DNA of 64,000 nt. Source: Rhexocercosporidium sp. MPI-PUGE-AT-0058. Its lineage: Eukaryota > Ascomycota > Leotiomycetes > Helotiales. Position 1 is the first letter of the stretch. Every line of letters starts with the position of its first letter. Location: NCBI GenBank assembly GCA_020746875.1, contig JAGTJL010000016.1, forward strand, positions 1,550,001 through 1,614,000. Reading direction: 5' to 3'. The position numbers and the translations under genes are program-made. Under the pieces are notes generated by a model. The model was not told where the DNA came from. It did not search any database and worked only from the letters and a program-made list of their open reading frames with translations. Shown here one piece after another: positions 11,550 to 22,782 of the stretch.

Positions 11550-14500
11550 TATGAAGAAGGAAGAAGAAGAAGAGGGAGGGGAGAGAGGGCGAGGTGAGAT
11601 GAGGTGAACGTCAGATATCTGCAACCTCTCAAGAAGAAAATTATGCGGCCCGCGGTGGAGGGGCAGGTTGAGAGTGGGCTTGGCTTGTAATTGGATTGGC
11701 TCAGAGACCGGGGAGCAGGGAAGAGAGATCGAGACTCGAGAGAGCGAATATGGTAGGTGGTGGTAATATTGCCGCAAGAGGACAAGTCGGTTCGGTTCGT
11801 AAAGGTAGAGCTCCAATTGTTCTAGATAGTAGAAGCCGTGAAAGCAGAAACGGCTAGCTGATGCAGACGATGGCTTGCTGCTCCAGGGCTGATGGAGGGG
11901 TGGATTGGTATTGGTATGGAAGCTTCCCGTGGAGGTTGGCGGCGTGTTGATAGTGGTGGTAATGGTGGTGTGGAGGGGCAGAGGTAGAAGAGTGGAAGCT
12001 TTTAAAGGATGGACGCGGGAAGAGAAGGGAAGCGTTGTGTAGCCTTCCGGCTTGATTTGACTAAGATTCCTCTCAACAGTTAGTCACTCGTTACATTTAT
12101 GTATTTCTTGGAATTGCTATTGTTTCTGCAAATTTCTTTATTGCATAGTCACACCCTTTCATCGCAATGTTCCTTTGCTTGCTGTATAAGAATGTTCCGA
12201 ATCACCTCATTTATACTCACATTCACCCACCACTGCCCCACTTCCTGGATTGATCGATTGCATGCGGCTGCTGCACCGATCACCCTCTGAAAACACACCC
12301 TTCCAGTCATGTCTCACCTTTGCCCAACAACCACGCACACCACTCCGGGTATCCTGTGCTATTCTGGACCAAATACCACCCGCCCATCGTATCCAGAAAT
12401 ATCAATATATTTTATATCAACTCCTAACGTGTCGTGCTCTCTTAGTAGTCATCACCACATCCCCCCACACGACCGCGATCATTTCCTACACTCCGGAAAT
12501 CCAGTACAAATCCATTCCCCTTCGCCCAGCCCATTCCCCTCCAAACCCTCCAAACCCAAAAAGCACCAAGCCGATGAGGTGGCTTTCGGCCCTGGCCTAC
12601 ATCCAATCACACCTCCAAACGCCCTCCCTCTCAGCTTCCAACCCATTTCTTTGACCTCTCTGCTGCATGAGCCCCACGCCGTGGCTTCTAAGCACGCCTG
12701 TTCCTAAGAGTCATCGATTCGATTCGCCTTTCTTTTTTGACATATTCTGGATCCCAGCTCCACACCCTCCCTGTTCTCTATGAATTTTTATAGGATGATT
12801 CCCCGCGCGTTGGCCCTTCGGCGGCTGATAAGACTGAAGACCTCAAGCCCTGTCCTACTTTCTCTCTCACAAGCATATTGCTTTTTGCTAGTGAAGAAGC
12901 TTCCACAGGCCTTCCTTCGCGATCAAAGCTGGGGAGGAGCGTGGGACAAGCGAGCCGCTTGAGTTACATTCGCTTTGGCTTGCCTTGCCTTGCATCGCTG
13001 AAGCTAGTTCACCGCATCTTCATGATATGATACGGTGGCTTTGGATGTCAGATATTCGGCACCAGAGACGATCCCAGATCAACCTTCCTTTCGACTACTA
13101 CTTGGTTTAATTCCCTGCAACTTTGGAAATGAAGGAAATAATGGGTACTGATGAAACAAAATAGAATAACCATGCCAGAATCCAGTCCCGGAAACAATGC
13201 CTGTTGTTGGTGCAAGGATACCTCGCTTTGTCTGGAGGCGCACGACATCGCACGCTGCATATAGTATCCACTATAAATCCCGTTATCGATAAGGCAGGAG
13301 GGGGAAGGGAGGGGACGGGTACTGTACAGTAGTTGAAATCGAATGAGTGGAGGCCGGCGGCCTGCCTGCCCAGCATAGGCACCCAAGAGGCGTACTCCGT
13401 CTCTCTCGGTCCAGACCGTAGCTTATATATGGCATTTGCCATGGACGGAATAGGATATGCTCGCATAGGCGCGGATAAATCGTCTCGCAATAATTGCACT
13501 TCTGGCTGTTGACTGAATCCATGTCCTTTTGAGCCTCTCAAGTCGTGAATCCGGGTTTCTGAGTCCGTACTCTAGTGTGGAGGTTAAATGGGAACTTGTC
13601 ACAGCTTTGCTGTTGTTAATGCCGCAGACATGGTTTTTTGAGCTCTGAACCTAGAATGAGTCGAGGCCTTTCTGTTGCCCGGTTTTAAGTTACTCGCTAA
13701 ATGATTAATTGACTGTGCCTGGTATACCATGTCATAACAAGGTGCCACAAGCATCCTTGTTTCTGCGAACAGCCGTTTGTTTTGTTACTTATGAACCTGT
13801 CGGTCGATGGTACGGTACCGTGCTATGAATAGAGATATCCTTGAAAATCGAATAGTAACAGTGGGAGAGGGGCTTCTGAGCTGGCTCAAGAAAGAAAGCT
13901 CCAGCACTTGCATATTCGCGTACTTGTTGATGAGGGGACATGTATAGAAGCAATATAGACATTTCGAGCTTAGTTGGCAGACATCGGGGTTTGAGAGGTG
14001 ATACATTGATTTTGTCCTCTGTAGATGATGGGATCCTAGTCCCCGTTCGTTGAAGGGTAGCTGTTTAACAGGCCCTGCAATAAGGAAACTGTGCCGAGCT
14101 GTAAGATACTCTCTATCAAGAGACTGGATAACCTTGTGAAATGATTCGTAAAATTTGGAAACTTGAATCTCAAAGCCTCGCCAGATTGTACCAGGACCAA
14201 GAGTTAACAGAGCATTGCGTGTCATGAAACGGCGATGATGAGAGGCAGGCTATGAAAAGGAGCATTGGAGAAAAAAATTAATGAATACTTCAAGTAAGTT
14301 GAGCAAATGATCTGTAAGTCCGCGTAGTCAAACAACAACCCCTTGTTCTGAGCTAGTAGGCTTCAACAAGCTCAGAAAGAGGAATGTTGAAGGGGATCTT
14401 GAAACTTTGCTGTTGAATAATGGACGGCTATAGTGGTTAGCTGACATGGAGATATTTGGCGATGATGGATTGCTTGACAATGGTACTTGAATATTAGAAT

Positions 14501-14739
14501 TGATAGACTCTATTGAATAATATTGGAGTGTTGCAAAAAGCTGCTTGTGGCAGATGAGTTCAAAGTTTGATGGCAGGAGATTACCATCTAGCAATCTTCA
14601 CGTGAAGGTACATTTGCCGAAGTCATGCCGAGTATCAACAACTCACCTCACATCCGTCACAGCTGCAGAACAATATCGGCGAAAATGCACAACTCCCATC
14701 TGTACATATAGCGAGGGAAAAACACAACAAGGGAGTGGA
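11550..14739. other. Long intergenic region, no supported gene
   Basis: 3.2 kb between divergent apt1 and the membrane-protein gene. The 12.1-12.7 kb part is C-rich on the plus strand and keeps two overlapping frames open for about 130 codons, but their composition (Pro/Ser/His/Thr-rich, no motif) points to base bias and not to coding. A 144-codon minus-strand frame at 13107-13541 also lacks any recognisable feature. Long leaders or an unspliced non-coding transcript are possible but not shown. Confidence 0.45.
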
Positions 14740-16747
14740 ATGCCGTCGTTTTTCGCTTTCCAACAAGGCACCGAATCCCGCGCACCCGCGATCGAAAGCT
14801 CCCCTTTACTCGGAAGATTCAGAGCAGTCCCCGATGTACAGCGACGGGCAAGGAGAAGCAATAGCGGAGGCTTTCTAGGGAGCTTGACTGGTAATAGAGG
14901 CTTACGGAGCAGGTATAGCTTGGTGTTTGGAGGTGACGATGGCGATGATAGTGACGAGGGGGATTTGGTGGATGGGGAGGATATGGGAGCTTTGAAGCGG
15001 TGGGGGAGGGTGCAAAGGGATCTTTGGCTGGAACCGAAGCAAGCTGTTGTGGCGAAGGTGGTGGATAAATGGTGGACTAGATGGGCTGTTCTTGCTGTGC
15101 TGCCGGCTGTTCTGGTGAGTTATGCAGCATATTTCAATGTGGTGTAAGACAAGAGCAGAGTAAGGCTAATAAATGCAGGCTGTTGCATGGTGTGCACTAC
15201 CCTTTCCACAATACGAATTACCAGACGACGATGAGGCCGATGTACTCGCTGCGTTGGGACATAAAGTACCAGGTCACGGAGAAGCTCGAGTTGAGATAAA
15301 CTTCTGGTTCTTCTTGTTCGTGTACTATGGATTTTACAATCTTACGGCATTAATGTGGATTACGAAAGTCTTCAACATATACAGTCTGAACTGGTATGTC
15401 TCCTTCTTGGATAAACGAACAGTATTCTCACAAGATGCAGGTGGCCGGAAAGTCTAGGATTCCCATTCACAGTCTCGGTCATAGCGGCCATTTCAGTTGC
15501 TGCACCAATACCAATATACTATTTCCCTCAACTTCGCCAGTTCACCGTACACAACACAGCTTGGATATGTTGGACGTTCTTCACAATGGGTATGCCACTG
15601 ATGCTGGCTTGTGGTATCCTTCTCAACCACGAGCGCCATCTTGGACTACGGAATTCGTTATCAGATACACAGCGGATATTCACATCATCTTGGTGGACTG
15701 GAGACGATACATTCTCTGGGAGGGAGCGCCTTCGGAGACCCCAGGCTCAGCAATCCATTTTCGATCCAAATGCGCCACTTGAAGTAGCACTGGCATCGGA
15801 CAATAATCGTGATCGGGATAGAAATCTTGCGTTGAGGAAACGATGGCTCCCGGCTAGTTTCATGAGGTTCATTTGGTTTTGCGCTGCTCTCTATATTGCG
15901 ATGATGGCTTATGTTCTTGGAGAAGCATATGCAGAGATCTACCTGCGAACGCTACCGCACGACACGTTCCAAACGATTGTGTATGTCTATACATGGGTCG
16001 TGACAGTTCATGTGCTGGATGCTTTGACAGGATGGATTCTGGGAGGTAATGAGGGAGAGAGAGTTGGAAGTTATCCCTTGGGCTGGATTTTTAAACTGTA
16101 AGCTCTATCAGTCTGTACTTGATGCCTCAAACTAACGGATGCAAAGCTACTTCCTACTCACCTACCAGACCTACGTCCGCGCTTTGTATGCCCGCCTTCG
16201 CTCTCCTCAACAATTCATCCTGCTTCAAGTCCTCTCCTCCAGCCTCTTGATATTCCTCGCCCCCCTCAGCATCTCAAAGCCATTCCACTACGTCATCTCC
16301 GTCCTCTCCATCAATGGCCAGACCCTGCAAGAATACCAGAAATTCTGCGCCAGAAACATCTTCCTACGCTCCGCAGCCGAGAACGTTTCCATGCTGGCAT
16401 TCCTCGGATCCATCCTAGTCTTACATTATGGAGGCAACAAAGACGTATACCCCTACTTCGCTTTTGATCGGCAACCTTCTGGAGACGAAAACCTTGGACC
16501 TATCGCTGGTGGAGAAGCCTACGATTTTGGCCTAACATTTTACGCCTCCATCGTGACGTGGGCATGCGAAATCGTCGCGGCTTGGATCGTCCGCCGTATT
16601 CTCTGGTATGGATGGAATGTGGATGTGACGGGCGAGGCAAAGCAGGATCTAGGAACGTGGCCTGAACTCCTACCTACTGGTGTAGTGGTCATGGTTCACG
16701 TGCTCCAGAACATGCTCTTCTCCATTGTGCGATTAAAGTTTCATTGA
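14740..16747 (+). CDS. Polytopic membrane protein, family not recognised
   Basis: Spliced as 14740-15114, 15179-15393, 15441-16097 and 16147-16747, giving 615 residues. The first ~110 residues are soluble and acidic (GDDGDDSDEGDLVDGED). Then come about ten to eleven hydrophobic segments: WAVLAVLPAVLAVAW, INFWFFLFVYYGFYNL, FTVSVIAAISVAAPIPIYY, TAWICWTFFTMGMPLMLACG, FIWFCAALYIAMMAYVLG, YVYTWVVTVHVLDALTG and four more to the C-terminus. Three introns of 47-64 nt all have GT and AG ends, and their removal keeps one frame. The start at 14740 is preferred because the upstream in-frame extension is low-complexity leader sequence. I do not recognise the family. Topology fits an integral protein of an internal membrane or the plasma membrane; channel, transporter or sensor roles cannot be separated from sequence alone. 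Confidence 0.85.
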
Positions 16748-18078
16748 TGAACATTCCGAAGCGTTTAGTTCTTGTTTTTCTGCGAGCATAGCCTGCGAGA
16801 ACTTTTTGATGAGCCGTTGGATTCGTTATTTACATTTTGCATTTCTCAACGTGGAGTTTTTTGTCTTCGAGAGAGAGGGATGCTGCTTTTTAGATACCCC
16901 GTTCGTTCGGTTTGAGAGGAGGTAGATAGTTTTTGCTTTACGTCTAGAGCTAATTATAATTACGAGCTATGTTACCGTGTGTCAGTTGATTCTCTTGAGT
17001 TCCAGTCCCTGGGATGTTTTTGTGGCTAATCTAATACTATGTCCTGCAACTTCAACTAGCTGACTAGCAGTCTAGAATTCATTTCAGGTGCTGACGACTA
17101 GTGCTCGTATGGACGGTATAGTGAAGAACTGAACTCCGTATTTTTCGTGCAATTTTTACACTGGTCTGTGTACTATTGGCTTTCTTATCATCAACCACTG
17201 TGTAGGTAGCTTGAGTCCAACGGAGTGTGCCTCTCGAAATGTGAAACTTCTAGCCAAGTACTGTCTAACTTCTCCTTTATTCACGAAGGTCTTCTAGCAA
17301 TCGCAGACGTGTGAGAAATTAGGTACGTGCTAATATGAGAGTCGTTATGAGAAGTATCCCACGTCTCTGAGTTCTAGAGCTCCCATCTATCTTCTCCGTT
17401 GATCCTTAGAGGCATCGTTCACAGTAAAGCGAACACCTTTTTCTACAAACAATGCACAAGAGCTGTGCGCAACCCTAAAAATTGAGTCTCAAGTGCTAAA
17501 TCCCCGGCCAGGCTTAACATATAACAATGCCATTTGTTTCCCCCCTCGCGCAGCCCTTAGCTAGTCCTCTTAGACTTGAGGATATGTATTTATGACTATG
17601 CTTTATTAAGACGGTTCCATTTCACCAGACTCCCAATTGTGAGCTTTTGAAGTCGTAGCGCGAGAGATTGAAGGAGTTGCTGAATGTAATATCTCAAGCT
17701 GCATATATACTTAAACTCATCTGCCAAATTGTTTACCTCGCTTAGAAACCAGCGTTCTCCAGACTTGGGACCTCTGTAATGTATTTTCATGGGTTGTATC
17801 GCTGCGTCTCAGATCCTTACATACTGGAACCTAATTGCCATGTGTTTCCGGAGAGATTTAATTTGATTCAGTGAAAGGATGATGACATCGACCTCACCCG
17901 CTTCTTAATATGTATCAGCATGCAACTCACTGAGAAATATCCTTGTTTTTTCCCCAAGAGCCCGGCAGCACCAGCCGGCGAGGCTGAATTTCGGGGGATC
18001 TTCCCGAGGCCCGACGCAAGATGACCTAACCAATTTCGCAATGAACACCTCCACGATGCCATCCTAAGGTCAAACAGT
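16748..18078. other. Intergenic, AT-rich, no gene seen
   Basis: This holds the 3' flank of the membrane-protein gene and the promoter of the Vps38-like gene. Open frames here are under 65 codons except a 114-codon minus-strand frame that overlaps the start of the downstream gene and has no family resemblance. Confidence 0.5.
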
Positions 18079-19806
18079 ATGGCGTCCGAAACGTCGCGGC
18101 CATTGCTCCTGCCCCATAATCGGAAGCTCAGGCATCTCCAGGGCATATACGTACGAAACCTCACGCTTTCGCGGCCGCGCGGACAGACAATTGATGATGC
18201 CGGACTGAACAAGACACCCCAGAAGCTGGAAGCTCTGCGAGAGCAAACGCTTCACCATTCGCAATCATCAGGAGATCTGAGGCCGCCGAAGCTTCGCAGG
18301 AGGAGTTCAAATTGGGTGGGGGCGACGCCGGGGTTCCGGCAGAAGAAGCTCGAGGATGTGATTGATAGTCGTATGGCGGATACGTTCTTTACGTTGCACT
18401 GTAAAGGACAGGAGGACCCGATATACATCAGCGAGGTGGTGGAGAAGGCTATGAATCCTACATTTCGGTTCTTTGATCTGTCTTCATTCGGGCCGGCGAC
18501 TACAAGATTGGATACGGTTACGGTGAAAGTCTGGGTCAAGAGGAAGGACTTCACGCCTCTCATTGAAGAGGAGGTCAATCTGCAATCGCTGCAATTCATT
18601 GGACCATTGAAGAATCATCCTTTTCCACCCAATTGTATCCTCTTCCACCTCGTGGATGGGATCTACACAATCGACATAGCCTCGAAACCCCCGAAACCCA
18701 AGGCAGCCCAGCCATTGCCTACCTCCTCCTTCAGCGCGCTGATGCGCCTCTCTAACCTAGACGAATCTATACAAGACGCTCTGGCTACACGGGAAGAGTT
18801 GACTTCGCAAATAAATGCAATCCTACAAACAGAACCGAAGGATGATGCCCCGCAAGCAAAGGAAGAGCTTGCCCTGGCAACCCGATATGTGGCGACCGAG
18901 CGGAAGCTCCTCAAAAGCTCAATAAGAAGGCGAGCAGAGCTCAAAGCTTCCATAAAATCTCGCAGCGACGCCATCAAGTCGGGGAACGAAGTACAAGCGA
19001 AGGTACTCGAGGATATAAACAACGCCCAGGACAAGCTGTCGAATTGCCGGACACTCCTTAGCACAGCTACTGCCGATATTCATGGGCAGCGACGAAGGAT
19101 ATGTGAGGAGCTTCTCAACATATTTCCCATCGAGCCAACGACTCATGCGCTCCTCTTCACCATCTGCGGACTTCCTCTCCCAAACTCCTCCTTCGAGGAT
19201 GTGGATGAGGATGTTGTTTCTGCAGCTCTAGGATATGTAGCACGACTGGTCGACATGCTACAATACTACCTCGCGATTCCTCTCCCGTATCCGATCTTAC
19301 CCTATGGATCGCGGTCAATAATACAAGACTTTATCTCTATCCTCTCTGATAATCAGCGAACCTTCCCACTTTACACGAAAGGCACAGTTCGATTCCGCTT
19401 CGACTACGGCGTCTTTCTCCTCAATAAGAACATTGAATCCCTAGCCGAAAGACAAGGACTCAAAGTCATGGACATCAGGCAGACGTTACCGAACCTGAAA
19501 TACCTACTATACGTATGTAGCGCTGGGAGTAGCGAACTACCAGCTCGGAAGGCAGGCGGGATACGAGGCTTATTGACAGGTAGGGGAATGGAGATCTCAA
19601 GTCGGAGGGGTAGTGCTGATAGTGGTATTGGAGGAGGGCAAGGAGAGGCAGTTCGGAGAGCATTGGAGAATGGGGGTGTGGAAAGCAAGGGGCCTCCCAT
19701 GAAGAAGGCGGGGAATGGGGCGCCTCCACAAACCCCAGTCCCTTTCGCAGGGAATCATGTCCACAGTTTGAGGACTAGTGGGTTGAGGGAGAATGTTATT
19801 AGGTGA
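18079..19806 (+). CDS. vps38: Vps38/UVRAG-like PI3-kinase complex subunit
   Basis: Intronless, 575 residues. The order of parts matches the UVRAG/Vps38 (and Atg14) family. A basic N-terminal region is followed by a C2-like segment at about 110-200 (FFTLHCKGQ, NPTFRFFDLSSF, VTVKVWVKRKDF, LFHLVDGIYTID), then a long helical coiled coil at about 230-350 rich in Glu, Lys and Arg. A BARA2-like C-terminal domain follows at about 370-475 (ALGYVARLVDMLQYYLAIPLPYPI, GSRSIIQDFIS, FRFDYGVFLLNKNIESL, LPNLKYLL). The last ~100 residues are Gly/Ser-rich and probably disordered. Family members bind Beclin/Vps30 and direct Vps34 to endosomes, making PI3P for vacuolar sorting. The C2-like segment and YVARLVDML stretch favour Vps38/UVRAG over Atg14. 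The first ~70 residues could be shorter if a later Met were used, but none is obviously better. Confidence 0.85.
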   Translation: MASETSRPLLLPHNRKLRHLQGIYVRNLTLSRPRGQTIDDAGLNKTPQKLEALREQTLHHSQSSGDLRPPKLRRRSSNWVGATPGFRQKKLEDVIDSRMADTFFTLHCKGQEDPIYISEVVEKAMNPTFRFFDLSSFGPATTRLDTVTVKVWVKRKDFTPLIEEEVNLQSLQFIGPLKNHPFPPNCILFHLVDGIYTIDIASKPPKPKAAQPLPTSSFSALMRLSNLDESIQDALATREELTSQINAILQTEPKDDAPQAKEELALATRYVATERKLLKSSIRRRAELKASIKSRSDAIKSGNEVQAKVLEDINNAQDKLSNCRTLLSTATADIHGQRRRICEELLNIFPIEPTTHALLFTICGLPLPNSSFEDVDEDVVSAALGYVARLVDMLQYYLAIPLPYPILPYGSRSIIQDFISILSDNQRTFPLYTKGTVRFRFDYGVFLLNKNIESLAERQGLKVMDIRQTLPNLKYLLYVCSAGSSELPARKAGGIRGLLTGRGMEISSRRGSADSGIGGGQGEAVRRALENGGVESKGPPMKKAGNGAPPQTPVPFAGNHVHSLRTSGLRENVIR

Positions 19807-21456
19807 TATATATATCTTAATGATAATAACGACGTTGATTTAGATTGTGGGGTTCCTCGACCAGCAGTTTTCAGCTGATAGGCAGGTGCATTCTTGTCAG
19901 AGACCATCAAACAAGCCCACGAAATCTACCCAAGCAGGCAATACTAACTTCATCCCGTCCTCCTATCACAAAACTCAATCATCTCACTTCTCCAAAGACC
20001 CAGACACATCCCCAGATCTATCATCACAATTGCATCTTATTTCATGTACTTATGCTGAATGTATTGTGTGTATCACATACGTAAGCACCTTCCCCACACA
20101 CCGACTCGGCACACATAACGCCTCACACATAACAATCCATTTCTTGAAACAAAATACAAAAATCCTCTCAACAACCCTACCCTCTATACCTAAAACCCAA
20201 TCTCGGTACACAATCCGAAAGAATTCGGTGCGATGTGCAACAAAGTTTCGAGAGTTTCTACGCTATCCTCAACGGCTTTCTGTTCAATATACATGCCCGA
20301 TTTTCGGGAGGGTAGGAGCGTTAATTTGAGCTGTAATTTGGTGTCGACGGCGAGGCCAATTTGTTCATTGTTTCCTTTGATCTCAGGGTTATGAATCTGT
20401 TTGTTTTTCGTTTTTGACATGAGGAAATACGTGTTGTAATAATAGAAGACGGTCGGACAGTTTCCCACTTTGATACAAGCATTGCAGTATTATTTGCATC
20501 CTCAAGTTGAGGAGTGCCAGCCAGAGGAAGAACGTCTGCATTGGGCTTTTCAAATCTCTCAATTTATATCTTCCGCAATACCGAGGCGAATGACGGCAGT
20601 TGTCTCTTTCCTTGGATGTGAATAGGAGTGTTGCTTTGGCATTTCAACGCTTCGAGTTGGTACGTCTTGACATTCACGCATTAAGCTTCTACGAGGCGGG
20701 ATATCATCTGCAACACCTATCACCGCTAGCTTTCTGATTGATTTCCGAAAGTAAAAAGATCTCTCGAGAAGGTTGTGCGCGCATTAGGGTCTTCATGCTC
20801 GATTTCTCGAAGGCTTCTATTGTGAAGAGACATGCTCAAGAACTTCCACTAAGCCGGGAATCCAATGGTTGTGCGTGAATTCACAAAAGCCTTCTCTTGT
20901 CTAAACAGAGATGTTACAAATTCTATTCTATTCGAAACACGAACTACGATTTTCTTTTCTTTTATGTACGAAATGCCAAATGGACAACCTCGCCTCTGAC
21001 CTGCCCAGATACAGGTCTTACATTCCAAGTCCCCTCTACCAAGTCTTCTCTAGTCTCTACTCGGCAAACACAGAAGCCACCTCGGCATTTACCCCCTTGA
21101 ACCAAATGACTAGCACTTTCAACGGCACATGAGACTTCACTTAGTATTCAATAGTCACTTCCTCTTCTCGGCATGAAGGTTTTGTTGCACATCGACAAGG
21201 TGACACAAGTTTTCTTAGTCGCAATGGCCTCCGCCCTCTCTCACGGTCCCCAAAAACATCACGCTGCCCAGTCATATCGATTGAGGATAACGACAAATTT
21301 GGTAAAGTCGCTCCTACACCCGAGTATGGTTGCTACTAACTATGTCTACCATTGCAGTGACAATAACTTGAAATGCACAAATATCACTATGGACAAACTG
21401 GAAGAAAGACAATCAAATCTCCATCCCTCGCTAAGAATCTGTGTAACCATCTCGAC

Positions 21457-21710
21457 ATGCAACAAAACAAAAAGTATCTTCTCTCTAGGAGTGGTTCCCG
21501 CTGCATTCTCCGACGAAATGCAACAAAACAAGTAGACTGTTCATTTCTAAGAGTAGTTCCCGCTGTGTCCTCCGAAGATATGCAACAAAAACAAAACAAA
21601 ATCCTCATTTCAAAGAGTAGCTCCCGTTACATTCTCCGAAGAAATGCAACAAAACAAATAACATCCCATATCTAAGAGTAGCTCCCGCTGCATCTTCCGG
21701 CGACATGCAA
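21457..21710 (+). repeat. Tandem array, about four units of 61-64 bp
   Basis: Each unit starts with ATGCAACAAAACAAA and continues with TCTAAGAGTAG, TCCCGCTGCATTCTCCG and a GAAGAA-type end. Unit starts are at 21457, 21518, 21580 and 21644, with a truncated start at 21705. Unit lengths of 61, 62, 64 and 61 bp are not multiples of three together, so the array is not a protein repeat. Units differ by scattered substitutions, so the array is not recent. A lone ATGCAACAAAA also occurs near 21801. Confidence 0.85.
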
Positions 21711-22270
21711 CACGATTCCCTCCCTCTCCTCCTTTCGTTCTCCCATCCAATCATCACTCCACAGCCCAATCGCCACCATCATGGTCACAAAAGTGCTACA
21801 TGCAACAAAATCCCAAATATGATAAAACAAAAGTGCAGAAATCAAGAAACCGACCAAGCCGACCCCTCATCCGCTCCGGAGTCTCAACCGGCCGACCACC
21901 GAAGCTAAAGTAAATCGAGGCAATGGATGCGTTTGCCAGACATCTGGGACGACCCGCGTCTAAACAAGCACTTGTCTAAGGAGATCTACCTCGGCTGGAG
22001 CTAGTAGGGAAGTACTTGAGATGGCACTATTCCCAAAAGCGAAGATGTCTTCGAATAGCCGAGCTGAGCGGGGCAAATGTATCGTTAGATTGGAAGTCAA
22101 AATTGTTTACTGCATTTGGTTCCTTACGTACAATTTGAGTTACTGGTGGTGAGCGATCCCAGGCTAGGATTGTGGTCCAAAAGGCTATTGGTGCCGCAGG
22201 GAGCAGGGAGATATTGTGGGGCAGGGTCTTAGTTGGGAGACAGAGGGGAGGACGAGGTGTTCCAAAGGGA

Positions 22271-22405
22271 GAGCGTTTGTTGCATGTCGCGAATGAAACT
22301 TTCTGATGGACTGATAACGGTGGTACGTCTTAGAGGACGAGTTTTGTGGGGTTGCGAAGGGAGACGAGGGGTTGTTGCATATCGCAGAAGAAAGTTTATG
22401 GTGGT
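22271..22405 (-). repeat. Inverted relatives of the ATGCAACAAAA repeat
   Basis: Two pieces, near 22273 and 22371, read TTTGTTGCATGTCGC and GTTGTTGCATATCGC, the reverse complement of the start of the tandem unit with its GCGACATGCAACAAA edge. After this core both continue with a similar GAAACTTT/GAAAGTTT stretch. They sit about 560-900 bp from the array in opposite orientation, so the transcript could form hairpins. Confidence 0.55.
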
Positions 22406-22782
22406 TTGGGGACGGAGAGACTTAGGAGAAAGCTAGATGTATCTACCGAGGTTGGGATTGGAGAGAGGAGGAAGCCTGTGTGCTCTTGCTGTGATGAAGG
22501 AATTCGCAAGGGTGAGATCTTTGATTTGCTTTTATGATTCCTCAGACGGAGAGAGAATGGAAATATAAGTAGACTACAACAATGATGATGATCAGGAGGC
22601 ACGGATGAAAAATCCAAGGCAATGTTGAGAACAAATTCGAATTATTCAAAAAGCTATGTATGAGTAGGGCAAAACGCCAGCCTCCAATCCATCAGTAAAG
22701 CAATCATGAAAGAGACTAAATTCGAAAATCTGCCGCCCCTGTCAACCGAATGAGATGCTACCATTTTTTTTCAGTCAACAGT

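Larger units (their letters stand above)
19807..22782. other. Long intergenic region with short repeats
   Basis: 3 kb without a supported gene. Plus-strand frames at 19847-20329 and 21173-21675 are open but low-complexity, and the second runs through tandem repeat copies whose lengths break frame. The region holds the 21457-21710 repeat array and two related inverted pieces near 22270 and 22370, listed separately. Confidence 0.5.

Noticed and set aside
12250..12707. Two overlapping plus-strand frames of about 130 codons
   Set aside because: Both phases stay open because of C-rich composition; neither product has a domain, and they cannot both be real.
21457..21710. CRISPR-like direct repeats
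   Set aside because: The units are contiguous with no unique spacers, vary in length and lie in a eukaryotic genome without cas genes.
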